Below are positions 40,001-51,269 of a stretch of 64,000 nucleotides of DNA, piece by piece. The DNA lies in assembly GCA_022695795.1 (NCBI GenBank), contig MU404111.1, forward strand, positions 1 to 64,000. Direction: 5' to 3'. This stretch comes from Biscogniauxia marginata. Lineage: Eukaryota > Ascomycota > Sordariomycetes > Xylariales > Xylariaceae. Under the pieces are notes generated by a model. That model ran no database searches and was not told the origin of the DNA. It worked only from the letters and a program-made list of their open reading frames with translations. The position numbers and the translations under genes were made by a program. The number at the start of each line of letters is the position of its first letter. Position 1 is the stretch's first letter.

Positions 40001-43000
40001 ATTAGGATATTATCCAAGTAAACAAATACAAATTTATTTAAAAACTTACGAAAAACTATTATAATTATATATTAAAATGTAACGAGTGCGTTAATAAGTC
40101 TAAATAGCATAACTTTGTATTTATAATATCTATATATTATTTGGAAAGCTATATATTATTCGTGTTTCTTAGCTATTCTAATTATATAATATTTATTACG
40201 AAAGTTTAATATTATAAAGATTTAAGCTTTGTTAATTTGTTTTTTTATGAGTTTTATTAGTAGTAACGAATACCCGTTTTTCTTGGTTATTTTATTGAGG
40301 TATCGGTAGTTAATTACTCGTCGCTATATTAAGTTTCCTTCTTTATCGATATATTACTTCCCGTTTTTATCGATTTTAAGTACCATAATTGCCGGGTATC
40401 CTAACGAGGATTTGGATTCTTGAATATATCCTTTATCGAGATCCTCCTAAATTCCCTTTTATAATGCTCTTTGTTTTTCTTGATTTATAAGGTATATTAA
40501 AAATAATTTTGGCTGTTTTCCTTCCTTAAAGTGGATTTAATGATTTTATTAGTTATATTTTGGTAATTCTTTTTTTGTTTTATCTCTAAATAATTTATAA
40601 AAACGAAGGTATTTACGCGGTACTTTTTTCGTTAGATTTTTAGGCTTAGTTACTCGAATTATATAGGCGATATGTTTCGTTTTTATATCCGTTTTTCTGG
40701 AGTTATTTACGGTACTTATTTCGTAACTTGTAATGGTTAACTCCTCTTGTTTTTAATCTTAATAAAGCGTGTTTATCTCGAAATTTATTTATAAATTACT
40801 TTTTTTAAGCTAATTTATTCCTAAAATCATATCGTGATTTAATATATATATAATGTTAAGAATAACTTATTTAAAATATCTTTAAATAATTATTAAAAGA
40901 GGAATTATTTTTCTTAACACTTTATCATTCTTGTAATTAAACATGTTTTTTTAAAGTTTTATAATTTATATAAACTTTATTTATATACTTATAATATTTT
41001 ATTTTTTAAGTTATTTTTATTAAGACATAGCTTTTATTTGCTCCTAAATCTATTAAAGCTTTATACTTTCTTTTATTATACTTAACTCTAGTTATAATAG
41101 TGTTATTAAGTCCCGACTGGACTTTATATAAGGATTTATTATTTATGGCTTCTCGCTGCCTTATTAGCGAGAGCCTTTGCCGTTTTTTGGTTTTCCACGT
41201 CCCTTCTCTTTTGGTTTTTTTTTAGTTGCTATAACCCGGATGTCTTTCCATTCTTGAGCTTTCATAAGAGCGTGTTTCTAGTAATCATTACTTAAATAGT
41301 TTCTTTAATTACCCTTCACATAATAAAAGGTAAAAGGTTTATCCTTTATATAAAACCTTATATATTAAAACTTTAATTCTTTTTTAAGGGCCTTTTTATA
41401 ACTTAAATCTATTTTTTTAACTCGGAATTTTTTAAAGTTCTAAATTATCCTTAAATAAAACGAATAATTATTAAGTTTATTTATTAAAGGTATCTCGATG
41501 TTTCCTTTTAAGTTTATATTAATTTTTAAAAGCTTTCCTTCTTTTTTGAGGTATGCTTTAATAATTCGTTTATAGCCTCGTTTAATCGCACGTGTTTTTA
41601 CTTATTACTTTATTAAGTGTTTCTTTATAAAGCTGAATAAACCGGTATCGTATTTAATTCGTTTTTTAAGCCATTATAGAAAATACAGTTCCTTTTATAA
41701 TTCCTATAATTCTTCCTTAATCTCGTTTTCTTTAAAACCTACTCCGAGTAAGTCGTGTATATCGCATAATACCGAGGTGTAACACATATAACCCTTAATA
41801 ATTACTTCGTTACTTCTTTCGGAATCGAGGTGAAAATAACATACTCGAGGAAAATGTGGCTAACGTAGGGTGTTATCGTAAATATACTTATTTTCTTTTA
41901 TGTCGTTACTTTCTAGTTCTTAAGAATAATAACCGGCTTTATCTTTAAAATTTTTATATACTTAATAAGCGTCGTTAATATAAAAGCTCTAATATAACGA
42001 TATATATTTCCTTAAGCTTTAATAAATATTATAATTATTATTTATATAAAACCTTTAATTTAAGTTATTATGCTGGCTTTTTCTTTAATGGGTTTCGCAT
42101 TTGTCGTTTTTATAGTGGCTTTAATGTAGATCACCATGGTTTAATTTAATTCTTAAGTCGTATTCTAGCTTGTAATTATTATATACGTATAGTAATTCGC
42201 TTTCGTTATATCTTTATTTAGCTTGTTTTAGTGTGAAATATTCTAGATATGAGTAGTCATTCTCTAAATAGTTTTTATAGTTAACTTAATAAGATTTATA
42301 AACTCCTTTTATAAAGGTTTTTTTAATCTTTTTTATTTTAATAATGTTAATAATAAATACTTGGTTTATTTCTTCGTTATTTTCAAATTAAATCCTTGCC
42401 TCGGCGACTCTTTTCTTAAGTTAAAGAATCCTTTTTATTCTTGGTTCTTGTTTCTTAAGACTTCGATACTTGTTTTTATAATATTTTTTCTTTTTATAGT
42501 TAAAACATTTAATGGTTAATTTGTTTCGTTTCTTTTATTTCTTTTAAATAATGTTAATTTTAATAAGGTTTGACTTAGTTTTAATGCCTTTCTTGGTTCC
42601 GGCACCGCTTTTGTGATTTCCTCTTTTCAGTTAATCATTATTCCTTCGTTATACCGTCTTTTTCTTTTTAAGGTACCGTTCGAAATTCTCGTTATTAATA
42701 GCAATTACTATTATAACGTAGTTATTAAACTTTCCTAAGTTCCTTTTTTTATATAGGTTTATTTTTTATAATTTATTTTTTATATGGTTTTTTAATTCTT
42801 AATAAAATAAGTAATATAAGTTTTTAATAAGTAATTATAACTAATTTACGAGTTTTTTAAACTTAATAATGTAATTTAAAGCCTTTTTATCTTGTCGTAA
42901 TTTATAAAGTCGAGCTTTAACTTATTACTTAAAAATTAAATTACTAAATATAGATTTAAGTTGTTTTTTAAACTCCTTATAATTCTTAAAGACTTTCTTT

Positions 43001-43647
43001 ATATTTTTTTAAGTGTTTAATCCGTTTTCTAGATAATTTTTTAACACTAGTTAAAACCAGGTTAAGGCGGTTTTAGCGAGGAGCTGAGATACCGTGAAAA
43101 CCTTTTATTCCTTAATAGTAATTATTTTATAATAAAACCGTAAATAAGTTCTAGCCTAAATTAAAAATCCTTTTAAATCGCTTAACCCATTATATCTACT
43201 AGGTATAATTAGTTTAAAACCCTTTATATCGAGAGTTATTATATTGTTTTTGTCGTTTAAGTTATTAAAGTCGTTATCGTTTAAGGGTGGTTACTTATTT
43301 TTAAGAAGTAAGGATTATCTTGTTTATTTGTTTTTTTTTTTAGGTATTTCTTTTTTCTCCTCTTTTTCTTCTTTAAATGATTCTTTTTATTAAGCTTTCG
43401 AGATGTCCTTTTATAACTCTTTTTTAGTTATAATTATAATAAACTCTTATGTTGGTTTCTCTAAACCTTTTAATTATACCGTAAAAAGACTTAAAGCTTT
43501 TATTTAAAAGCTTATTAATTATTGTTCTTTTACTTGTTTTTTTTTTGTTACTCTTTAGTCTTAAAAGGCATACTTATCTTAAAACTATTCGACTAAAAAT
43601 CCTTTCTCTTAAACCAATGTTAAGCACTAATTAAGGAACTATTAAAA

Positions 43648-44100
43648 TGTAACGAACCTCCTTATATATTCCTAGTTAGTTAACTTTATAAGTAAGTACA
43701 TACTAGGTTTTCTTAATTTAAAAGTAATAATGGATTAAAATTAATTTAATTGATTTAAAATGTTATATTCGTTAGAGAAGTTTTAAGGTACTTTTATTAT
43801 AATATTAAAAAGTGACTATAATCTTAAATTAATAACTAAAAAACAAGAGACTAATTATATAAAGAAATTCCAATTTACTTATACTCGTTTTTCCTTACAC
43901 ACATTTCCACTGTTTAATATGTTGGATATCGATAGATATAAAATCCCTTAATATCCATCCTTGTTGGATATAATATCCCACCATATCCACGTCACGTGAG
44001 GTTACATCATGACCGAAACGGAACCAATTGATTCATTAATTTCTTGGTTCGTGCCACGACACCCTGGTATGGAATTCCTCCATTCCCATGGTTCGTAACA
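43648..44100 (-). repeat. Element D right LTR (5' LTR)
   Basis: 453 bp, TGTAACGAACC to CATGGTTCGTAACA. The outer half is nearly unmutated and contains GTCACGTGAG (43991-44000). Confidence 0.92.
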
Positions 44101-44105
44101 ATATC

Positions 44106-44946
44106 GTTTTTTTTTAAAATATCGTTCGAAGTTTTTATTATTATTAATAATTATTATTATAATGTAATTATTAAACTTTTTTCGGTTTTTTTTCTTTATA
44201 TAGTTTTTTAGTTTTTAATAAAATAAATTTTCGATAAGTAATTATAATTAGTTTATAAGTTTTTTAAACTTAATAACGTAATTTAAAACTTTTTTATTTT
44301 GTCGTAATTTATAAAGTTAAATTTTGGTTTATTACTTAAGAATTAAGTTATTAAATATAAATATAAATTATTTTTTAATATTAATTAAAACTAAGTTAAA
44401 ATACTGTAAAAACTTTTTATTTTTAATAGTAATTATTTTATAATAAAACCGTAAATAAGTTTTAACTTAAATTAAAAATCTTTTTAAATTACTTAACTTA
44501 TTATATTTATTAAATATAATTAATTTAAAACCTTTTATATCGAGGGTCGTTATATCGTTTTTGTCATTTAAGTTATTAAAGTCGTTATCGTTTAAAAATA
44601 ATTTTAGTTATTTATTATTAAGAAGTAAAAGTTATTTTATTTATTTTTTAAGTAATTTTTCTTCTTTTTTTTTCCTTTTTAAACGATTTTTCTTATTAAA
44701 TTTTAAGGTATTTTTAAGGTATTTTTTTAATTATAATTATAATTAATTTTTAAATTAGTTTTTTTAAACCTTTTTATTATACTATAAAAAAATTTAAAGT
44801 TTTCGTTTAAAAATTTATTAATTATTATTTTTTTACTTATTTTTTTATTACTTTTTAATTTTAAAGAGTATATTTATTTTAAAACGATTTAATTAAGAGT
44901 TTTTTTTTTGAATTAATATTAAATATTAATTAAAAAGCTATTAAAA
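44106..44946 (-). mobile_element. Element C, 5' internal part beyond insert D
   Basis: Counterpart of about 42,660-43,647 in element D (the leader and Gag end in coding direction), far more AT-rich. A 61-codon plus-strand frame here is a chance low-complexity frame antisense to Gag. Confidence 0.85.
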
Positions 44947-45259
44947 TGTAATAAACCTTTTTATATGTTTTAATTAATTAATTAATTAATTAAATATATA
45001 TTAAGTTTTTTAATTTAAAAGATTTATAATGCTTTATTCGTTAAAAAGATTTTAAAGTATTTTTATTATAATATTAAAAAGTAATTATAATTTTAAATTA
45101 ATAATTAAATATATAAAAAAACCTTATTTTTCTTATATTTTTTATTATTTAAAACTTTTTCCACGAGATTTTTATTAATCTTATAATCTTATTAAGATAA
45201 CGAGATCGCTAACCCGGGGTCACGTAACTTAAATCACTTGATTAAACAAGGTTATAACA
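44947..45259 (-). repeat. Element C right LTR (5' LTR)
   Basis: TGTAATAAACC to GGTTATAACA, 313 bp, with GGGGTCACGTAACTTAA in its less-mutated outer half. Followed by the target duplicate TTATA. Confidence 0.85.
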
Positions 45260-45264
45260 TTATA

Positions 45265-46787
45265 TTTATATAAATAAGTTAATCTTTTTATATATAACGT
45301 GTTTAAAACTTAACATTTTAAAAAAAGCTTTAAAGTTTATTTTATATATATTCGCATTTATTATTATTAAAAAAAAAGAGAAAAAAACGATAAGCTTATT
45401 AATTTTATAATTACGTTTTCAGTTATTTTTACCGTGTTTATGCCGCTTGTCACATTTATCGTTCGTTTTATTATCGCGCTTATTATTACTTTTAAAGTTA
45501 ATAACTCTTTTAAAAAGCTCGCGGGAGTTATCGCGAGAAATTTAGCCGTTTTAATTATTTTAATAAAAAAACGTTAAATCTTTTTAACGTATTTTCGAGT
45601 TTTGTTTCGAAAAAAAACGCGTTTTATTAATTTAAATAAAATACGCGTAATGTTTTATATAAGTTATTTTTAAAGCGTATTTTATAATTATTTTAATAAA
45701 ATATATTATAAAGTTATTAAAAATAATTTACGTTATTAATATTATATTTTTAAATATTTTTATAAAAAATATATATATATAATTTTTCGTTTAAAACGCT
45801 TTTTATAAAAGTTGTTTAAATTAATAATAAAAAAATAAAAACGACTTATAATTTTTATAAAAAGTATTTATTAATCGTTTTTATTTTAAATCGCGGTTAT
45901 TTTACGTATTATTATTAATACGATTATTAACAAGGAAATAACAATTTAAAATGCCGAAAAAAAAGCGAAAAAAAAGGAAAAAAAAATAAAAAGTATAAAA
46001 AAAAGGAAAAAATCGCCGCCTTAAAATAAATTAAAGAATTAAACGCGATTACACGCCGCCGTTTTTTTTAAATTTATTTTAAAAGTTTATAATTTTAATT
46101 TAAAAAAATAAAAAAAATCGTAAGATTTTTAGTTTATTTATAATGCGATTTATTAAAGCGATATTTCTTTTTTAATAAGTTAAGTTTTTATTTTTATATA
46201 TTAAGTCGGGGCGGCGTTCTTAAAATATAAAAAATTATTAAAAACATTATAATTTTATTTTTTAAAAATTTAAATAATACTTTCGTTAAACTTTTTATAA
46301 AATTATTTATAAATATACGCTTTATTAAAAAATAAATAATCTTAAAATTACTTTTTTAATGTTTTTTTAAGTTATATATTTTAAATATTTATATAATGAA
46401 ACTTAATATTAATATACTCGTTTTTATTTATTATTAATTTAATAATAAATTAATTATTATAATATATATATTAAAGTGTTTTTAAGTTAAGTTATAATCT
46501 TTTTAATAATATTTTTTAATATTTATAATTTTATTTTAATTATAAATATTAAAACGATAAATTAATAAGTTATTTATTATATTATAAAATTATTAAAAAG
46601 TTATATAATATAATTATAAAAAAGTCGTTATATATTTAAGTTATTTATAAACGAAATATCTTTCGTAATTATAAATGTTTATACTTTTTTTATATTTAAT
46701 ATTTAAATATTTAATATTATATAAATAATAAATTATTTAATTTATTATTTTAAAGTATATAAAATTAAAGTTCGTTAAATAAAAAGA
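45265..46787. other. Unassigned RIP-mutated AT-rich segment
   Basis: It is not related to the Gypsy copies. It includes a plus-strand lysine-coding run (about 45955-46015) and scattered less-mutated patches (45420-45560). It could be remains of another DNA transposon or of old single-copy DNA; I cannot identify it. Confidence 0.4.
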
Positions 46788-46789
46788 TA

Positions 46790-47572
46790 ACATACTACAT
46801 AAGCGATGTCACGAACCTCCCTGTGTATTCCTAGTCAGCTGACTTCACAGGTGAGTACGTACTGGGTTTTCTTGTTTTGAAGGTAACAGTGGGTTGAGAT
46901 TAGTTTAAGTGATTCATAATGCTTTGTTCGTTAGAGAGATTTCAAGGTACTCTCACTATAGTATCAAAGAGTAACTGTAGTCTTAGATTGATAGCTGAAG
47001 AAAGAGAGACTAATTATATAGGAAATTCCAATCTACTTATACTTTTTTTTTTCTTCACACAAAACAGTTGAATCGGTGAATCGCTTGTTACCTACTCTCG
47101 ATTCACCGAATCACCTTTGCTCACGTGACCTGCACGTAAGACCCGTAACAAGCGAGTAGACGAAACAAGCTCGCGGACAAAATGGATTCCTATATAAAAT
47201 CGACTTTTTCGAAAATTCATAACTTTACTTATAAAAATCGTAAAAATCTTGAACCTTTTTCTAGTTATATAATTATATAGTTTAACTAAAATAAAATTCA
47301 AAAAAATAAAAAGTGAAATATATAAAGAAATACGTAAAAAGGTCCGTGCGTTTTGTTATAATTTTAGTTTTTACGCGTTTTCTTTTCGTGCCTTTTAACA
47401 TTAATTTTTTGAATTTTATTTTAATTAAATTATATAGTTATATAACTAAAAAAAAGGTTTGAGATTTTTCCGATTTTTATAAGTAAAGTTATGAATTTTC
47501 GAAAAAGTCGATTTTATATAGGAATCCATTTTGTCCGCGAACTTGTTTCGTCCACTCGCTTATGTGGTATGT
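46790..47572. mobile_element. Fold-back MITE (family 1) carrying a solo LTR
   Basis: Long near-perfect inverted ends read ACATACYACATAAGCGAGT..GACGAAACAAG..TCGCGGACAAAATGG, flanked by TA (46788-46789 and 47573-47574). Removing the solo LTR and one target copy leaves about 434 bp. The inner arms repeat the TATATAAAATCGACTTTTTC motif found at 13966. It is non-coding; the TA duplication fits Tc1/mariner-type mobilisation. Confidence 0.85.
46807..47150 (-). repeat. Solo Gypsy LTR inside the MITE
   Basis: 344 bp, TGTCACGAACC to ACCCGTAACA, flanked by AGCGA (46802-46806 and 47151-47155). There is no internal region, so it is the product of LTR-LTR recombination. Its outer half has a near-palindrome (GAATCGGTGAATCG...CGATTCACCGAATC) and CTCACGTGACC (47120-47130). 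Confidence 0.92.
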
Positions 47573-47904
47573 TAAATTTAAAATAAACTAAATTTTTATA
47601 ATTAACATTTAAAAGTAGAAACTAGTTTTTTTAAAAAGGTAATATTACGGCTTAATAATAAAATAACAAGTAACTACTTCGTTATTATATTTATTATTAA
47701 ATAATAAAGCTTATATAAAGTTTAAAATGTATTTAAATGTTAAAATAGCTTTAATAACCATTTTAAAAAAGTTATTTTCATTAATATATAAAAAATCAAG
47801 TATTACTTTAAACTTACTTATATTGCCGTGATAGTTTTTATTAATACACTTAATTTTAAATTTTTCGATTTTTAATTTTAATTAAACTATTTTCTTTTAA
47901 TATT

Positions 47905-48016
47905 AAAAAAGGTCTAAGAATTTTCCGATTTTTCTTAGTTAAGTTATTTATATTTGAAAAATCCGATTTTATATAAGAAACTAAACTAGCCCACTTTCTT
48001 ATATAATACGTTAATA
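47905..48016. mobile_element. MITE right-arm fragment
   Basis: AAAAATCCGATTTTATATAAGAAACTA...CTTTCTTATATAATACGTTA repeats the right arm of the fold-back MITEs. No clear left arm was found in 47600-47900, which is AT-rich and unassigned. Confidence 0.6.
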
Positions 48017-48165
48017 ATAAGGCCGTTTAATTTAGTTATAATTAATTGCATTAAATAAGACACACTCGAATCTACTAAAAATATCGCTTAACTCTTCTTA
48101 TTGAGATTATAAGGTGGTTTAGTCAAGCTCTTTAATTATACTAATAGTATTGTTGATTTTACTAA

Positions 48166-48309
48166 TAACCTATCCGGACTATCTGGAAAATCCTTGACAT
48201 AAGCTTTACAATTGACCGCGTTCCCGTGGCTGTCACGAAACACCTCTATGACATTCAGCCAAAGAACGACGAAGTTGGTGCGTTATGGTTGCTCGAAGAG
48301 CTAGAGGTA
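48166..48309 (+). pseudogene. Orphan exon-like remnant at island edge
   Basis: One forward frame reads TIWKILDISFTIDRVPVAVT, then KHLYDIQPKNDEVGALWLLE, then ELE, and ends at a good donor GTAAAG. It has protein-like composition, contrasting with the island it adjoins, and no start codon. The next 800 bp hold no continuation I can read. I do not recognise the family. It may be the stub of a gene cut by the transposon island, or chance. Confidence 0.35.
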
Positions 48310-49127
48310 AAGATTAGGTTAGGTACATATATAGATTTTCTCTCCGTTTCTTGGCCATCCTTGCACCGCTTGTTTGTATTACCATCTTTGCATTTCGCAT
48401 AGCACTACATACTGGAGAGAGTCTTATTAAATCGCCAAGCATGTTGATACCGCTTACCTTGGGCTACACAATCATTTCCGAAAACTAGGAACTTGGGCTT
48501 CTGTATATTGGACTAGCGGGGCTGAGGCTGCAGATATCCGAGACATCACGGCTCAGGCCGTAGATGCTTGATGTAACGTTCTATTGTGTCTTATATATCG
48601 GGCCAGAATGTAGCTCGGTATCTTGAGGTTCAGCAAGTCTGCAGTAAGAGTCTCGAACAGGATACAAGGCTTGGTCAAAATTCTCCCGTGAGAATTGTCA
48701 ACATAGCTATTCATATAAGCTTCTCTCGTGGGACTCACCTGCCTAAATTGGCTTATATAACATGTTAGCTATACCGAAAAGCTCTGAATGATTGATAGCT
48801 TCTCCCACCCCGCCAAAAGAAGGACAGGGGTAGATAGGTGGCATAGCTTATCTTACTCCGGGCAACGTTATCATTATGAGTATCATTGGACGTGGTACCG
48901 GTAAGATAATCGGACATAGAGGGATCCGCGCTCTGATAGGACAATTTCGGACATGCTCTTCATGCAACACATTTCATGGGCTACACGACCATGCATACTT
49001 AGGTGTTTTATCTTGAAAAGTCAAGGAAGAGTTGTTTCCTTTCTTCATAAGCCAGCAGGCAACGGTCGGTACTTTGGGGTCTTCTTGATATCACACCGGA
49101 TACTTAGCCCTCGCACAAGCTTACGCC
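48310..49127. other. Intergenic stretch before AAAP transporter
   Basis: Normal base composition; no convincing gene. Opposing 60-codon frames at 48553-48768 are mirror shadows. It probably contains the transporter promoter. Confidence 0.45.
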
Positions 49128-50590
49128 ATGACGAGCAAGAACACCTATCATCCAGGTGTCTTATCTGGCGAAAAAGCCGGCCAATCAGGGTTCAAGGTCC
49201 CCTTGGAGACGGGCATAGTGGCGCGTTACAACGATGACGAGACGCGATATACCGGACCTGGACTACCAGATGATGTATTCGGTCCGGAGGATGGCCACGA
49301 TATTAAATACAAGACATTGAGTTGGCCGCTGGTAGCGGTCCTTATGATCACGGAAATCGTATCCAATGGGATGCTGAGCTTGCCTAGCAGCTTAGCAGCA
49401 GTTGGTGTCGTCCCCGGAGTCGTGACAATCTTTGTCCTCGGCGCTTTCGCGACGTACACGTCATGGGTTCTGATACAGTTCAAGCTCCGGCACCCGGAAG
49501 GTGAGAGGCTTGCTGTTCATCTAATAAATAAGCCATGCTGATTATCGAAGTGCATAACATGGGTGATGCTGGGTTGATCTTGTTTGGGCCAATTGGTAGA
49601 GAGATCTTAGGAGGAGGAACGGTTATCTTCGCAGTTTGCGGCACAGGTAGCCAAATCCTCGCTGGCCAATTAGCATTAAGTGTACTCTCCGATGAGAGGC
49701 TTTGCGCAATTGCGTTTTCCGGTATCTTTGCGGTCGCTGTGACGTTGACAAGCTTTCCCCGGACGCTGGACCACCTAGGTTGGATTTCCATCGCTGGAGG
49801 AGCCTCGATCATCATCGCCGGCCTTGTCGGTATGGCTGGAGCTGGGGCTCTTCCTATCGATCCAGGTGATATTGCAATCGCAGTCTCGACAGACTTCACG
49901 TCTGCTTTCATCAGTATCACGAACCCGGTTTTTGCTTATGCCGGACATTTCATGTTCTTCGTCCTCATCTCCGAGATGAAGCGGCCACAAGACGCCATGA
50001 AGGCTGCATGGACGTTGCAGATTGTGGCAACCACTTTCTACATTGTTTTCGCGGTGGTGACGTACTGGTATATCGGACGAGATGTAGCGAGCCCAAGTTT
50101 CTTGAGTTTAAGTCCGGTCTGGTCGAAGATCACCTTCGGACTTGCAATACCTAATTTCTTCATTGCGGGAAGTTTATACAGCCACACGGCAGCCAAGCTC
50201 GTCTTCGTCCGCATATTTAGGCACAGTCGCCATATGCACTCTCACACGTTCCTAGGCTGGGGCACGTGGACATTCCTTATTCTGCTTGCTAACGTGGCGG
50301 CATTCGTACTTGCAGTAGGAATCCCGATCTTCAACTACATTGTCGGCATCGCGGCCTCGTTGTTCGCTGCGTGGTACACGTATGGCCTGGCTGGGGCCTT
50401 CTGGCTCCACGATGCGTACCATTTTGAGGGGGGAGCTCGCGCGTGGTTCGAGAAACCCTTCCTGTTCGCCATCAACGTACTTACAATCCTTGCTGGTGGT
50501 TTCATATGTGTCGGGGGGCTCTACGCGACGATCAAGTCGTTGCAGATGGCAGCCGAGTCTGGCGAACTACAGACTCCATTTCAGTGCTGA
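49128..50590 (+). CDS. AAAP-family amino-acid transporter
   Basis: Exons 49128-49500 and 49551-50590 join over a 50-nt intron (GTGAGA...CGAAG), giving 470 residues with no internal stop. After a hydrophilic N-terminus of about 60 residues come the family-typical SWPLVAVLMITEIVSNGMLSLPSS helix, VHNMGDAGLILFGPIGREILGGG, about ten further hydrophobic helices and a short polar tail. This is the fungal amino acid/auxin permease group that includes Neurospora Mtr (neutral amino-acid uptake). It is likely a plasma-membrane proton symporter; the specific amino acids are unknown. It lies 1 kb outside the RIP island yet shows normal codon use and no RIP-type stops. Confidence 0.92.
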
Positions 50591-51269
50591 GCTCAACTCC
50601 CTGTCTCTCTATAATTACATGTCAAGTTAGAGTTGTGTATGTGATATCACTTGAAGGAGCATAATAAAAATTAAGAAATTCGAATGCCGGAAATGATGTA
50701 TCTACGACAATGAGTCCATTCGTTCCTATTTGAAATAGGGAGAGCTAGGCTACCCTATGTAGGTAGGTAGGTAAGTAAAGTTGTATAGTTTAAGTGTTCG
50801 ACAAACATCGCGACTCCGGACTGAAAGCTTTGAGTTTCACTGATGACACAATTAATATTTAAATTATTTAAATACCTACTTCACGACCCAGAATTCTCTC
50901 CACAAATTAACATTTTTATGACTGAATTGGATCGATTGCGGCAATTACGCATTCGATCAAGACCAAATGAAGTCATTGGTTACACCTCTGACGTTTTGCT
51001 TCTTGTGACGTCAACCAACACCGAACAAGCCCTCCATTACGAACAGAGCAACCACGCAACTGCTTCTCAGGTCAAAAACTCCTTACAAAAGGCAATTACA
51101 ATAGACCCGTAGTAATTTATCTTCTTCATTCACCTAATTCATCCAATTCATCACCACTGCAACTACACGCCTAAGATAGACAGACCCTCTTCAGTCGCAG
51201 TCGTCACTACAACACACCATCACATCAACCTTACCCACCACCATTTTCCACCAACTCCTCACCACAAAA
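50591..51269. other. Intergenic; CT/CA-rich leader before next gene
   Basis: A GTAG tetranucleotide tract lies near 50760-50775. From 51120 the plus strand becomes C- and A-rich with few G, typical of a fungal 5' leader. An 89-codon frame at 50843-51112 has no recognisable features and I do not call it a gene. Confidence 0.5.

Larger units (their letters stand above)
36647..44100 (-). mobile_element. Gypsy/Ty3 element D, complete, nested in C
   Basis: It is 7.45 kb with equal 453-bp LTRs, flanked by ATATC (36642-36646 and 44101-44105). On the minus strand RT reads YLDNIL at 40003-40020, one aspartate changed by G-to-A. The Gag knuckle (42466-42507) keeps only its first ligand; the second Cys, the His and the last Cys are all Tyr. 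A clean polypurine tract (AGGAGGGGAGAAATAG on the minus strand) directly precedes the left LTR at 37100. It is inactive, with intermediate mutation load. Confidence 0.93.
31225..45259 (-). mobile_element. Gypsy/Ty3 element C, split by nested element D
   Basis: LTRs at 31225-31560 and 44947-45259 are flanked by the duplication TTATA (31220-31224 and 45260-45264). Element D occupies 36647-44100 inside it; C sequence continues across the break in the order seen in uninterrupted copies (compare 42640-42720). C alone is about 6.6 kb. The minus-strand RT motif reads YLNNIL at 34163-34180. It has the most AT-saturated internal region of the four and no open frame. A purine-rich tract (AAAAAGAGAAAAG on the minus strand) abuts the left LTR. 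Confidence 0.9.
13660..48120. other. AT-rich RIP-mutated transposon island
   Basis: About 34 kb is dominated by TA, AAT and TTT words, with almost no frame of 60 codons in 31 kb. The sequence resolves into four Gypsy elements, nine LTRs and MITE fragments. Homologous copies within it differ almost only by C-T and G-A transitions, the mark of RIP. Patches of normal composition remain, chiefly in LTR halves (27590-27777, 28640-28810, 43900-44100, 46807-47150). Confidence 0.92.

Noticed and set aside
44561..44746. 61-codon plus-strand frame inside the RIP island
   Set aside because: Low-complexity Phe/Leu/Ser run, antisense to the Gag region of element C; a by-product of AT-rich sequence.
47092..47301. 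69-codon minus-strand frame
   Set aside because: It lies across the solo LTR end and the MITE arm, so it is repeat sequence rather than a gene.
13660..48120. Centromere or CRISPR-like array
   Set aside because: Repeats are dispersed LTR elements with target duplications, not regularly spaced short repeats. AT-richness is explained by RIP, and centromere function cannot be judged from sequence.
49128..49541. Transporter frame ending at 49541 read as a premature stop
   Set aside because: A 50-nt GTGAGA...CGAAG intron at 49501-49550 removes the stop and restores the conserved VHNMGDAG helix.
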